Below, piece by piece: positions 55,177-64,000 of a DNA stretch of 64,000 nucleotides. The position numbers were made by a program, and so were the translations under genes. Positions within the stretch are counted from its first letter, which is position 1. Each line of letters begins with the position of its first letter. The notes below the pieces were generated by a model. The model made no database searches. It was not told the origin of the DNA and saw only the letters and a list, made by a program, of their open reading frames with translations. The DNA comes from an uncultured Oscillospiraceae bacterium (GTDB lineage: Bacteria; Bacillota; Clostridia; Oscillospirales; Ruminococcaceae), in NCBI GenBank assembly GCA_949285935.1, contig CASEAH010000093.1, positions 1-64,000 on the forward strand, read 5' to 3'.

Positions 55177-56745
55177 TTGAGTGAGGCAGGAATCTGGTCA
55201 CTTCTTCCGCCGCTGATCGCAATCGTCCTTGCCGTGGTGACAAAGGAAGTTATCTTTTCTTTGGCCTGCGGCATTTTGTCAGGAACCATCATCTATGCTG
55301 CCTTTAATCAGCTGGGCGTGATGGGGTGTCTGGCCACGACGGTAGATCTTTTGTCCCGGAAACTGGCAGAAAACGCTTCGATGATCCTGTTTTTGTGCCT
55401 ATTGGGCGCCATTGTTACCATTATCACCAAGGTGGGCGGTTCGGATGCCTACGCCGATTGGGCTGGCAAAAAGCTGAAAAACCGTACTACAGCCACGGCG
55501 GCAACAGCCCTGTTCAGCTCGTTCCTGTTCATTGATGATTACTTTAACTGCATTACCAGCGGTACCGTCATGCGCCCGGTAATTGACAGGTTTCAGGTTT
55601 CCCGGGAAAAGCTGGCGTATGTGGTGGATATGATGGCTGCGGCGGTGGCTATTCTGGTGCCGATTTCTTCCTGGGCAGCTTCCGTTATGTCTTATATTCC
55701 CGTCAGCGATGGCATGACAGGAATGCAGGCCTTTTTATGGGCTTCTCCCATGAACCTCTATGCAGTGGGAACGATTTTTATGGTATTCTGGATCTGCTTC
55801 CACAAGAATGCTGACTACGGCCCTATGGCCACAGTAGAACGGAATGCTGCCAAAAACATCCGGTATGAGGAAAAAGAGAAAAATCCTTCTGCTGTGGCAA
55901 GCAGTCAGAAAGGCTCTGTGCGCGATCTGGTGCTTCCCGTTGGGCTTTTGATTGTATTTTCGGTCCTGTTTATGCTCTATATCGGAGGATATTGGGAAGG
56001 CGGGAAGAGCCTCATCCAAGCCTTTGGAGATACAGATGCGGCTTCCGCACTTTGCCTGGCGGGATTTTCTACCCTGCTGTGCTGCTTCTTTATTTATGTG
56101 CCTACAAAAAAGCTTAACCTTTCCCAATTTTTTGCAGGCGCTACCGAGGGCGTTCAGTCCATGGTTTCTCCCTGTATGATTCTGGTCATGGCATGGGGAA
56201 TCAGCGGAGTATGCCGTGATCTTCTGCTTACAGGAGATTATGTGGCGCTTTTGGTACAGCAGTCCGGACTGCCCGTACAGATTCTTCCGGCGGCTATTAT
56301 GATTGTGGCGGGATGCCTTGCGTTTGCTACCGGCACATCCTGGAGAACCTTTGGTCTGCTTATCCCTGTAGTTACAGCCATCTGTGAACAGGTGGCTCCG
56401 GAATTGACCATCACAGCTCTGTCGGCGGTGCTGGCAGGTTCGGTATTCGGCGATCAGGTCTCTCCCATTTCTGATGTGGTGATTCTGTCCTCTGCATCTT
56501 CCGGCTGCGAAGTGATGCGGCATGTAACCACCCAGCTTCCCTATGCGCTTACGGTAGCGGCCTGTGCGGTGATCGGCTATGTAGTAGCAGGTTTTACCAT
56601 TAACTTTACTTATGCGGTAAGCCTGGCGATTACCTGGGGAGTATTTTTCACCTTGCTGATTATCAGTCTGGTGATTTTGCCCCACATCTTGCCGGGAAAC
56701 AATGGGGAGATGCCCGCGGAACCTGTTGAGGCCAATTATGTTTGA
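55177..56745 (+). CDS. NhaC-family Na+/H+ antiporter-like protein
   Basis: A 522-aa integral membrane protein with about eleven helices. The conserved segments FSSFLFIDDYFNCITSG, RPVIDRFQVSREKLAYVVD and the late FGDQVSPISDVVILSSASSGC place it in the NhaC/YuiF-like antiporter superfamily, which exchanges sodium or small organic solutes for protons. The exact substrate cannot be read. The start is a TTG after AAAGGGG. The gene stands alone with its own terminator. Confidence 0.87.
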   Translation: MSEAGIWSLLPPLIAIVLAVVTKEVIFSLACGILSGTIIYAAFNQLGVMGCLATTVDLLSRKLAENASMILFLCLLGAIVTIITKVGGSDAYADWAGKKLKNRTTATAATALFSSFLFIDDYFNCITSGTVMRPVIDRFQVSREKLAYVVDMMAAAVAILVPISSWAASVMSYIPVSDGMTGMQAFLWASPMNLYAVGTIFMVFWICFHKNADYGPMATVERNAAKNIRYEEKEKNPSAVASSQKGSVRDLVLPVGLLIVFSVLFMLYIGGYWEGGKSLIQAFGDTDAASALCLAGFSTLLCCFFIYVPTKKLNLSQFFAGATEGVQSMVSPCMILVMAWGISGVCRDLLLTGDYVALLVQQSGLPVQILPAAIMIVAGCLAFATGTSWRTFGLLIPVVTAICEQVAPELTITALSAVLAGSVFGDQVSPISDVVILSSASSGCEVMRHVTTQLPYALTVAACAVIGYVVAGFTINFTYAVSLAITWGVFFTLLIISLVILPHILPGNNGEMPAEPVEANYV

Positions 56746-56811
56746 TCGGGATATTACAACATAAAAGATGAATAGATACAGCCTGAATCCAAAATCCTTG
56801 AAGCAGGATGT

Positions 56812-56860
56812 AGCCGGCGCCTTTTCGAGCCAAATCTTGAAAAGGCGCCGGCTTTTTATG
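56812..56860 (+). terminator. Terminator after the antiporter gene
   Basis: AGCCGGCGCCTTTTC pairs with GAAAAGGCGCCGGCT, followed by TTTTTATG. Confidence 0.92.
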
Positions 56861-57087
56861 TAACCTTAAAAGAACCGTTTGCGCAGGTGTTTTTAGCGTT
56901 GGCAGCAAGAAAATTTCCATTTTAAAATTAAATTTTTATTGTTCTTAAAGAATATAAAACTTTAATATTTTTAATTTTAATCCAAAGAAAATAGCGGCTT
57001 AAAGACAGCGTAAAATCTAAAACCGTTCATGCCAAGGAAATCCATACTGAAATTTTAAGAAAAGAGAAGTATCCATCTGTCAAGATG
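56861..57087. other. A+T-rich intergenic region, no gene seen
   Basis: The stretch between convergent antiporter and sigK genes contains an A+T-rich block (about 56920-57000) and nothing recognisable. Confidence 0.4.
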
Positions 57088-57795
57088 TTATATGAATTCA
57101 TCCGGACACGAAGCCCTAAAGCGGTCACGCAAAACTTCCAGAGCTTTTTTCTCAATCCGTGACACATAGGAACGGGAAATGTTCAGCTTTCGTGCAACTT
57201 CCCGCTGCGTAAGGGGGCGCTGGTTCCCCAGACCATATCGCAATTGAATGATTTGCTGCTCGCGTGTCCCCAGGGAGTCCTTTATATATTCCCGCAGCTG
57301 CTGCGATTTTGTTTGAAAATCAATTTTACTGATAATATCCTCTTCATCCGCCATGATATCCATTAAAGTCAGATTGTTGCCGTCGCGATCTGTATCAATG
57401 GGGTCAGATATGGATACATCAAACGCGCTTTTCTTTTTGGAACGAAAAGTCATGAGGATTTCGTTTTCAATGCATTTGCTGGCATAAGTGGCAAACCGTG
57501 TGCCTTTTTCATAATCGAAGGTGGAGGCGGCTTTGATCAGTCCAATTGTGCCGATAGAAATCAAATCTTCCTGTTCGCCGGAAATCGCATAGTATTTTTT
57601 GGCGATATGGGCAACCAGCCGCAAATTATGTTCAATGAGGATGTTTTTGGCTTGATTGTCTCCTTGGCGGATACGATCCAGGCAGGCACGCTCCTCCTGC
57701 GCAGACAAAGGCTTGGGAAAGGCGCCGGAAGAGGTGACATGAAGAGCAAGATGCAGCATGTTGCACAAAGCAGCCAGAACCAGATTCAAATACAT
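57088..57795 (-). CDS. sigK: RNA polymerase sporulation sigma factor SigK
   Basis: SigK directs late mother-cell genes during endospore formation. The match to Bacillus SigK is direct: IEHNLRLVAHI, EDLISIGTIGLIKA, ATYASKCIENEIL, a DPI...DGN segment and the region 4 helix REVARKLNISRSYVSRIEKKAL. The first 25 or so residues are hydrophobic and resemble the pro-sequence that is cut off to activate SigK in Bacillus. The gene is intact, with no inserted skin element. GGGGAGGAG precedes the ATG. It shows that the organism belongs to a spore-forming lineage. Confidence 0.95.
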   Translation of the reverse strand: MYLNLVLAALCNMLHLALHVTSSGAFPKPLSAQEERACLDRIRQGDNQAKNILIEHNLRLVAHIAKKYYAISGEQEDLISIGTIGLIKAASTFDYEKGTRFATYASKCIENEILMTFRSKKKSAFDVSISDPIDTDRDGNNLTLMDIMADEEDIISKIDFQTKSQQLREYIKDSLGTREQQIIQLRYGLGNQRPLTQREVARKLNISRSYVSRIEKKALEVLRDRFRASCPDEFI

Positions 57796-57987
57796 AGAAA
57801 CTCCTCCCCTGATGCGGAAACAAAGAATAAGGATATTCCAGTATATGAGTCTTTTCCAAGAGCTTTGCCTTACATGAAATTATTACGGCGGCAAAATACG
57901 ATGTTTGCTCAATTCCCGTTGTCAAATCCTCTGGAATTTGTTAAGATATATCAGTATCAGAAAGAAAATACAGAAGAGGTGCGTGCT

Positions 57988-58521
57988 TTGGAGGCGCAGC
58001 AGAATAAAAAATTCCCTCGAATCGGACAAAGGAACGTCAAAACCGCTATTTCGGCAACCCTTTGTGCAGTAATCTATGAACTGATCGACCGAAATCCTAC
58101 ATTTGCGTGCATAGGCGCGGTGTTTGGGATGGACAACACCTTGGAAAATTCCTGGAGGACAGGTGGAAACCGTCTGGTTGGGACCATCATCGGCGGATTC
58201 CTGGGAATGGGATTTTTTTATATTACCAGCCAGGTGGATTCCAAACCATTTCAGATGATGATGCTTTTTGTGGGAATCATGGCGCTGATTTATATCAGCC
58301 AGCTGTTTCGTTTTGTCGGTGCGATTCAGGCCGGGTCTGTGGTTTTCTATATTGTCATGCTGAATACGCCGGAGCATCAATATGTCAGCTATGCTCTTAA
58401 CCGTATGCTGGATACCGGCATCGGCGTAATCATGTCCATCGGGATCAATGTCTTGCTGCCGCGGCACCGGATCAACCAATGGCGGGACCGAATGGCCGGA
58501 TTGGTAAGGAAAAAAAGCTGA
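57988..58521 (+). CDS. FUSC/ArAE-like membrane protein, short form
   Basis: The protein starts with RIGQRNVKTAISATLCAV, the entry of the aromatic acid exporter family (PF06081, DUF939-like), then has about five membrane helices (GNRLVGTIIGGFLGMGFFY and later) and ends in a basic tail. At 177 aa it has only the membrane part; full-length relatives carry a C-terminal soluble domain. The start is uncertain: the TTG at 57988 has AGAAGAGG upstream, but ATG codons at 57874 and 57901 remain in frame. It is divergent from sigK. Confidence 0.75.
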   Translation: MEAQQNKKFPRIGQRNVKTAISATLCAVIYELIDRNPTFACIGAVFGMDNTLENSWRTGGNRLVGTIIGGFLGMGFFYITSQVDSKPFQMMMLFVGIMALIYISQLFRFVGAIQAGSVVFYIVMLNTPEHQYVSYALNRMLDTGIGVIMSIGINVLLPRHRINQWRDRMAGLVRKKS

Positions 58522-58851
58522 GGGAACGCTTTTGAGCCCCAAGCCATACCATTAACACGCAAAAGAACAGCGATGCATAATCTGCCCGCTGCCGGAGGAA
58601 TCATGAAAAGCGGCATCAAAGATGTCCCGCAGTGGGAAGATTCAGTATGCCGGCAAACGGGAAAATTACAGAAGGTTGAACCTGCTTTACGATTTCAGCC
58701 AGGCAGAGGGATGGAGAACCGCTGCCCGGAAGCCCCAAGGGAGTACCCTGCCGGTATAACCCTTGCAGCTGTCCCGCGCAGCTATTACAAGCAAAAACGA
58801 TTTTGCCTGCAGCCCTGTGCTGTGTCCTGCAGTGCTGTATAAGCAAAAACG

Positions 58852-58887
58852 CCCATGGCTGAGGCCATGGGCGTTTTTTTATTGGTC
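58852..58887. terminator. Strong terminator hairpin
   Basis: AAAAACGCCCATGGC pairs with GCCATGGGCGTTTTT around a short loop, with flanking A and T runs that allow either direction. Confidence 0.88.
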
Positions 58888-58997
58888 AGAGTGGGCACCG
58901 GCTTTGCCGATGGAGGCACCCCCGATCAAGGATATTCGTTTCAAGCATGGAGCGAAGCGGATCCTTAACGGAAAATTATCATGGATAAACAACGCTT

Positions 58998-59161
58998 GTC
59001 AGAGCTGCAGATACCCGTTTACAGGCTGCAGGACAAGTGATGGGAACAAAACTCAGTGTGTTTTGAGACGCATGCCGCCTTATTAGGCCAGTTCAAACCA
59101 TTGGTTTAGCGGTGGTTAGAATGGTCAGGGGACCGTTTGCTCTGACGATATAGATATTCTG
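58998..59161 (+). repeat. Dispersed noncoding repeat family 1, copy 2
   Basis: It matches 41406-41584 in the same orientation with conserved block order, about 17.5 kb away. It lies between the FUSC-like and plsC genes. Confidence 0.65.
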
Positions 59162-59550
59162 TAAAAGCCTTAACTCTAAGCAGACAGCAAACTTCTGCTA
59201 AAACGGTAATTACCCGGTTACGAACTGCGGGACAAGAGAAAGAACCCCCAAAACATCCTGAGACGATGGCCGGCGTGAGGCCTTTATGGGTCCCGCGCAA
59301 GACAATGGTTGAGCCGGTGTCCATGGCGAGTATCATATGCCGCAACGATATAGACCCCGGTTTGGTCAAAAAAGATAAGAGGAAGCATCTGCAACACACG
59401 CAGTATGGGAACTGTCGTTTAAAAACAGCCGGAAATCATGCAGCATACCGGGAACATGGCAGAAATACCCAATACAGCAAGCCCCTCCCACACAAGAGGT
59501 ACAGAATACCGGTATAGCCTTCCAATAAAATCTTTCGTTCCCCGAAAAAA

Positions 59551-60276
59551 TCAGTTTTGAGCAGAGTCCATGACCGAAAGAATTTGCTGCCGAATGCGGC
59601 CCCCCAACTCCCGTGCCTCCTCTTTGGTCATTCCGGCGGTGGCCACAGGCGGCAGAATCGTGACCCTGACCCGGGCAGGGCGGATCCAATTGCCATTGGC
59701 CTCCATCAAGCGATAAGAGCCCTGGATGCATACGGGAACGATAGGCGCGCCGGACTTAAGGGCCACCTTAAAACCGCCGTTTTTGAATTCTCCCACCGGA
59801 CCGCCTTTGCTGCGGGTGCCTTCCGGAAAAATAATAAAAGAAGAGCCGCAGCGAATGATCCCATCGGCGGCCTCCCGCAAGGCGGAGACGGACTGCCGGG
59901 GGTTGGAACGGTCAATAAAGACGCAGCCCAATAGTTCCATCCAGGAGCGGATCAGGGGAATCCTGTGCAGCTCAATTTTAGCTGCCAGGGGATGAGGCCG
60001 GTCCAGGCAGGTGAGCAGGATGGGAATGTCAAAATTCCCCTGATGATTGGCCACAAACACCACAGGCTCCGAAGGGATATTTTCCCGGCCTTCCACAGTG
60101 ATATGGGCTCCCGCCAGGCGGAGAAGGGAACCGGCCCACCAGCAGACCTTCCGGCTCACAATGTCGGAGACTTCCTGATCCCTCCCCTGCGCTTTAAGCC
60201 GCTGGGCCTTTTTCATCACAGGAACCAGCAAAATCAAAGTAGCCCAGAAAAAGCCGAACCAGATAATCGTACGCAT
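59551..60276 (-). CDS. plsC: 1-acyl-sn-glycerol-3-phosphate acyltransferase
   Basis: PlsC adds the second acyl chain to lysophosphatidic acid in phospholipid synthesis. One N-terminal membrane helix (about 4-22) is followed by the acyltransferase motifs NHQGNFDI (HX4D-type block 1), a CVFIDR block and FPEGTRS (block 3). The length of 241 aa is normal. The ATG at 60276 is chosen because GGAG touches the first ATG (60285) without spacing. It lies 28 bases after the GntR-type gene on the same strand, though a functional link is not obvious. Confidence 0.93.
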   Translation of the reverse strand: MRTIIWFGFFWATLILLVPVMKKAQRLKAQGRDQEVSDIVSRKVCWWAGSLLRLAGAHITVEGRENIPSEPVVFVANHQGNFDIPILLTCLDRPHPLAAKIELHRIPLIRSWMELLGCVFIDRSNPRQSVSALREAADGIIRCGSSFIIFPEGTRSKGGPVGEFKNGGFKVALKSGAPIVPVCIQGSYRLMEANGNWIRPARVRVTILPPVATAGMTKEEARELGGRIRQQILSVMDSAQN

Positions 60277-60304
60277 CCTAATCATCTCCGGAAACTAAAA
60301 AATT

Positions 60305-61357
60305 TTAACAAAAGCCAGCTTTTTGGTTGCGCTGGAACCGGTCCAGGGCTTCCTGGCAATGGGCATCCAACGCGCGGCGGGCAGCTTCGGGGGAATGGCC
60401 CAGGATGGCGCGGAGGATCTCGGTATGCGCTTCATGGGTCCGGAAAATATCATTCTGATGCACCACGCCTCCGGTGCTGGAGTTGCGCATCAACCGGTGC
60501 ATGGTAATAAGCATATTCAGGATCACTTTACTTTTGCTGGCTTTGGCAATAGCCAGGTGAAACTCAATGTCCAGGTCCAGGTATTTTTTCAGGTCCATGG
60601 CGTCAAAGGCGGCCTGCATCTGCATATAAACATTGTTGATTTCCATCATTTCAGCTGGAGAAGCTGTTTTTGCCGCCATATAAGCTGCCTCGCCGTCCAG
60701 CAGGAATCGCAGCCGGATAATATCTTCCACCGCCTTGTCGCCCAGCAGAAGGTTCCAGGACAGGGGGATGGTATAAAAATCCGTACAGGTATTGGCGATA
60801 TAGGTGCCGTCGCCCGGACGAACCTCCAAAAGGCCCAAAACGATCAGGACCTTGATGGCGTCCCGCAGGATGGGCCTCTTAATATGAAAAAGCTTGGTCA
60901 TTTCCCGTTCAGTAGGCAATTTGTCGCCAGGATGCAGTTTGCCGTACATGATGTTGTTGCACAGATAATCGGAGATCATTTTGACCACTGACTCGATATA
61001 ACTTTGAGGACGGGACATGCCTTCCGGCTGATCGGGACTGGTGCCGGAGAAACGGAAGAGGTATTTGGAAAATTTATCGGAACTGAGACTGAACTGCTCC
61101 CGAGGGATAAACGCCAGCGATTCCACCCTGGCGATCAGGGAATCAATATCCGAAACGGTTCCGTTTTCCGCCATGGAAAGCTTGGAAACGCTGATGAGAC
61201 GCTTTCCGTTTTCATCTGTAAAATATTTTTTGATGAATTCCGATTGGGACAGGTGGAGAAAATTCCTGAAAATCCGCAGATTCTGCGCTTTATTCAAATC
61301 GGAAACCGAGCGGCCTGTCCGCTCCTCTGGAACCATGTCTGTCACGGATTTCACCAT
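60305..61357 (-). CDS. Two-HTH regulator: XRE-like domain fused to a GntR/FCD (FadR-type) regulator
   Basis: Residues about 25-70 look like an XRE-type helix-turn-helix (LRIFRNFLHLSQSEFIKKYF, then VSKLSMAENG). Residues about 120-190 form a GntR winged helix (PTEREMTKLFHIKRPILRDAIKVL and RPGDGTYI). Residues about 205-345 form an FCD ligand domain with Asp and His residues in DIEFHLAIA, HEAHTEIL and DAHCQEAL that can bind metal and an organic acid. At 350 aa it is about 110 residues longer than usual. It probably controls the nearby binding-protein and GltS genes. The start has only a weak ribosome site. Confidence 0.85.
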   Translation of the reverse strand: MVKSVTDMVPEERTGRSVSDLNKAQNLRIFRNFLHLSQSEFIKKYFTDENGKRLISVSKLSMAENGTVSDIDSLIARVESLAFIPREQFSLSSDKFSKYLFRFSGTSPDQPEGMSRPQSYIESVVKMISDYLCNNIMYGKLHPGDKLPTEREMTKLFHIKRPILRDAIKVLIVLGLLEVRPGDGTYIANTCTDFYTIPLSWNLLLGDKAVEDIIRLRFLLDGEAAYMAAKTASPAEMMEINNVYMQMQAAFDAMDLKKYLDLDIEFHLAIAKASKSKVILNMLITMHRLMRNSSTGGVVHQNDIFRTHEAHTEILRAILGHSPEAARRALDAHCQEALDRFQRNQKAGFC

Positions 61358-61546
61358 CCTTTTAAATATCTGATTCGGTTCCCCAGGACCTGTGCAGCAG
61401 AAATGTTGGAACTGATTTTGGGGAAGCTGTGGGAAAGACTGACAGAATACGATCTGTCAAATCTCTGAAAATCCAGGGAAAATATCCATTTTATTGTATC
61501 GGAATTTTTTTGTTCTGTCAAAGTAAGCGGAGGGACTGGACAGAGG

Positions 61547-61585
61547 CAAAAACGCCGCCCGTGCAGGATCTGCATGGGCGGCGCA
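61547..61585 (-). terminator. Terminator after the NMT1-like gene
   Basis: On the minus strand, GCCGCCCATGCAG pairs with CTGCACGGGCGGC and is followed by GTTTTTG, just past the stop. Confidence 0.88.
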
Positions 61586-61597
61586 GGGACACGGAAC

Positions 61598-62509
61598 TTA
61601 GAGCGACATAGTATACTCAAACGGGCGTACATCAAAAATTTCATCATAATCCAGTGCCCGGTCAATGATTCCCATATCTACCATATATCCCTCATAATGG
61701 GACAATTCCCAAGGATCGATTTTTACTGTTTTCTCCCACATGCCCACTTCCCTGAGACGGTTGACCTTATATATGGCGGCCTGGGGATCCACATTGGGCC
61801 AGTTGCGCTTCAATACATCCACACAATCCGCCGCATCGTGGGCGCGGATCCATTCAAGACCCTTCTGAAGGGCGGATGTAAAGCGGCCAGCCAGATTATC
61901 CTCCCGCTCCATCAGTTCGGGCAGGCCGTAGTAGACGCTCCAGGGAACCGGTCCGCCATAAGTAGCCATATCGCAGAGTTCGTAAGCTTTGCCCTGAGCA
62001 ATCAGAACCTCGGCCATATGCGGCGGAAGCAGGATGATGTCGCCCCAGTCGGTCTGGAAGCCCTCAAACAGCATTCCTGCTGTGAAATCATGGATCCAGC
62101 GGACAGAATTGATGTCCACGCCATTTTCCCGCAGGCAGCCGTCCAGGAACATATAGGCGCTGATGCCACCGCCGCCGGGGCACAGGACCCTTTTGCCCTC
62201 CAGCTGCTTCCACTGGAAATCCTTTACCGGTTCCCTGCCCAGCAAGACCCAGGGATTGCGGGAGGCCACCTTCGCAAAAGCCATGTAATCCTTGATCCGG
62301 TGCTGCTTGTAAATGCATGGTACCCAGATGCCGCCCAGGGCGGCGTGGACTTTTCCGGAGTTTACATCCCGCAATACCTGCGTCCAGTCCACCGGGACGT
62401 CGTTTACAATCTCAATATCCACATCCCTGAAAAAACCGAATTCTTCAGCAATGTACTGGGGAAGATAGTTCATGGAAAGACCGGTTGCCGAAATACGAAA
62501 TTGATCCAT
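61598..62509 (-). CDS. NMT1/SsuA-like substrate-binding protein without a signal peptide
   Basis: The fold is that of NMT1/THI5 and SsuA-type binding proteins: SMNYLPQYIAEEFGFFRDVDIEIV, then GKVHAALGGIWVP, an inner GGGGISAYMFLDG motif and CDMATYGGPVPW. These usually bind pyrimidines, sulfonates or aromatic acids for ABC import. Here the chain (303 aa) has no signal peptide or lipobox, and no ABC permease or ATPase is nearby. A cytoplasmic binding or enzymatic role is therefore possible. The start at 62509 has GAAAGGA upstream. It is placed between the GntR-type regulator and a GltS-type transporter. Confidence 0.8.
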   Translation of the reverse strand: MDQFRISATGLSMNYLPQYIAEEFGFFRDVDIEIVNDVPVDWTQVLRDVNSGKVHAALGGIWVPCIYKQHRIKDYMAFAKVASRNPWVLLGREPVKDFQWKQLEGKRVLCPGGGGISAYMFLDGCLRENGVDINSVRWIHDFTAGMLFEGFQTDWGDIILLPPHMAEVLIAQGKAYELCDMATYGGPVPWSVYYGLPELMEREDNLAGRFTSALQKGLEWIRAHDAADCVDVLKRNWPNVDPQAAIYKVNRLREVGMWEKTVKIDPWELSHYEGYMVDMGIIDRALDYDEIFDVRPFEYTMSL

Positions 62510-62709
62510 ACAAAACCATCCTTTCATAAATAGCAGTTTAAGTTATGGCTTTTGAAGGGCGAAAATCCCACATAGCCTGATGTGCCGCCCCTTGCCGCCG
62601 TTGATCATTGGGTACAATAAAGCAGGATGACAGGACAAAATTTTCTATATACGGAATCTTTGATTCTCAAAGGACTTTCAGAAAATGAAAGCGGCCGGAA
62701 ACTGCAGCG

Positions 62710-64000
62710 CTATACCTTTACCCGCTTTTTACCCCTCAGCTGCGGGAAAATAACCAGCATCATAATCACAGAAACGATCACAAAGGCCCAGGCAATGCCG
62801 AATGCCAAAGCAATGTTGGTGATAACCAGTGCCGGAATAATGGGGACCAGCAGGTTGTTCCACCAGAACAGAGCGTTGTAGACGCCCAGGGACTCAGGCG
62901 CGCAGGACTGTGCGTTGGGGTCCACCGCCCGAACAAGCGCAAGGCCATTGGGGGCTGCGCCGGTGCAAATGCCGATGGTCATCAGGCATTTTTCAAACCA
63001 CTGATCGCTGCCGACCTTCTTGAAATACCAGACGCAGAAAAGCACGGTAAGGGTGCAGGAAATCAGCACATGGAGGAGCAGGGGAACAAAATATTTGCTG
63101 ACGATGTCCAGCTGGAGGGAAGCCATGGAACCTACAATGAGGACGTCCAGGCTGAAACCGCTGATCTGATTGAAAATCTTTTTATCGCAGTAGTTGTCCA
63201 GCTTCAGCTTGCACATAATGGGCCAGAAAACCGGGCCGCCCACCATACCATTCATCATGGGGCCGATTTTGGACAGAACGGGAGCGATGGGGATGAGGAT
63301 CTTGGAAAAAATGACCCAGCCTACAAAATACGCCACCATGATAATACCGAGATGGAAAGCCAGAGGGTTAATGCTGGCGGGGGTGGTGGTGGTTTCACCG
63401 ATGGATTCACGTTCTTCCTGAGGGAGAGGTCCGTGGTAAAAATGCTCAGGCTGTTTCTGAACGTCCTTAACAAATTTGGCCCATCCTCTGCGCACACCAT
63501 AGTTCACCACAAACATTCCCACTGTCATGGAGAACACAAGACCGCCGGTTGCCAGTACCAGCCCGATGGCTACGGCGCCCTGCTGGCCCAGGTCTTCCAT
63601 AACGCCGCCGGCGGCAGCTACCGTTCCGTGCATGCCGAAATAGGCAAACATTCCCAGGACGCCCCAGCCTTCCGGCATATCCGTCCAAACCATGGAAAAG
63701 AGGAATCCCAGCAGAAGGCCGACGATAATTTGGAAGCCGTAAAGGAAAGAGTTGGCAAAAGTATAATCCAAAGTGTCCTTTGCCTTTTTGACGGTAAATC
63801 CGATTCCCAGCATGACACAGGTCATGACGACCCGCATCATGACATTATTAAAATCAGAAAAACAGGCGGGGATGGGAGTGATGTTTAAAATCTGTGGTCC
63901 CAGGACCAGAGCGATGATTCCGCCGATAACAGATGAAGGCAGGAACCATCGCTGCAGGAGCTTGACGATCTCACGTACCGCAAAGCCAATGATCAGATAA
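62710..64000 (-). CDS. GltS-type sodium/glutamate symporter family protein, partial
   Basis: The frame stays open beyond the first in-window ATG (63840) to the window end, with YLIIGFAVREIVKLLQRW and FLPSSVIGGIIALVLGP upstream, so the 5' end is cut off. The protein has about ten helices in two inverted halves, each with a glycine-rich re-entrant loop (AYFGMHGTVAAAGGVMEDLG and GICTGAAPNGLALVRAVDP), typical of the GltS/ESS family. Members take up glutamate or related carboxylates with sodium. The sequence is divergent from E. coli GltS, and the substrate may be another acid. Confidence 0.82.
   Translation of the reverse strand, partial: YLIIGFAVREIVKLLQRWFLPSSVIGGIIALVLGPQILNITPIPACFSDFNNVMMRVVMTCVMLGIGFTVKKAKDTLDYTFANSFLYGFQIIVGLLLGFLFSMVWTDMPEGWGVLGMFAYFGMHGTVAAAGGVMEDLGQQGAVAIGLVLATGGLVFSMTVGMFVVNYGVRRGWAKFVKDVQKQPEHFYHGPLPQEERESIGETTTTPASINPLAFHLGIIMVAYFVGWVIFSKILIPIAPVLSKIGPMMNGMVGGPVFWPIMCKLKLDNYCDKKIFNQISGFSLDVLIVGSMASLQLDIVSKYFVPLLLHVLISCTLTVLFCVWYFKKVGSDQWFEKCLMTIGICTGAAPNGLALVRAVDPNAQSCAPESLGVYNALFWWNNLLVPIIPALVITNIALAFGIAWAFVIVSVIMMLVIFPQLRGKKRVKV

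Larger units (their letters stand above)
58522..59550. other. Long intergenic region with terminator and dispersed repeat, no gene seen
   Basis: Over 1 kb without a supported gene. The hairpin at 58852-58887 and a copy of repeat family 1 (58998-59161) are the only structures recognised. Short related pieces (AGCAAAAACG near 58791 and 58850) recur. Confidence 0.5.

Noticed and set aside
57088..57795. Skin-like insertion in sigK
   Set aside because: The sigK frame is continuous from start to stop.

Overview
The window looks like chromosomal DNA from a spore-forming, mesophilic Clostridia species, most likely of the Oscillospiraceae group. That placement is inferred from gene content: a SigK-type sporulation sigma factor, a DUF1540 protein, Amidase_6 and carbohydrate-binding lipoproteins with Ser/Glu-rich linkers, strong AGGAGG ribosome sites and many intrinsic terminators. 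Most of the sequence is G+C-rich. Two stretches (about 1-1960 and 15.8-26.1 kb) are visibly richer in A+T and carry different kinds of genes, which suggests acquired DNA.

Layout. 0-2 kb: small orphan membrane proteins, a fragment of a mobile-element gene and a 60-bp direct repeat. 2-5.5 kb: two lipoproteins and a one-cluster ferredoxin. 5.8-12.4 kb: a TetM-like ribosome-associated GTPase fused to a YacP/Rae1-type NYN nuclease, ogt, proC, a TetR regulator and fucO. 13-15.8 kb: an EAL phosphodiesterase with an extracellular sensor and a DUF1540 protein. 16.4-26 kb: a Gld-like ABC exporter operon (ATPase, permease, GldG-like, DUF4340), a two-component system, a membrane protein joining a sigma-like region to a cyclophilin, a decayed zinc-ribbon gene and a DnaJ-like membrane protein. 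tRNA-Ala(CGC) follows at 26.8 kb.

27.0-34.9 kb is a probable cobalamin uptake locus: an ECF S component, a cobalamin riboswitch with a terminator, a large exported beta-propeller protein with a transcobalamin-like (DUF4430) domain, a DUF4430 lipoprotein, EcfT and a double ATPase. 35.4 kb encodes an AEC-family transporter.

37.3-54.2 kb is a galactose region. mglBAC imports galactose/glucoside-type sugars. A YesN/YesM-like two-component system with two dedicated sugar-binding proteins probably senses the same sugar outside the cell. galM, galR, galK, galE and galT carry out the Leloir pathway, with matching GalR-type palindromes in front of galR and galK. 55.2-64 kb: NhaC-type antiporter, sigK, a FUSC-like membrane protein, a PlsC acyltransferase, a two-HTH GntR/FCD regulator, a leaderless NMT1-like binding protein and a GltS-type transporter cut by the window end.

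Intergenic regions are long and rich in hairpins. At least two dispersed noncoding repeat families and one tandem repeat are visible by eye. No rRNA, CRISPR array, insertion sequence or integrase was found.
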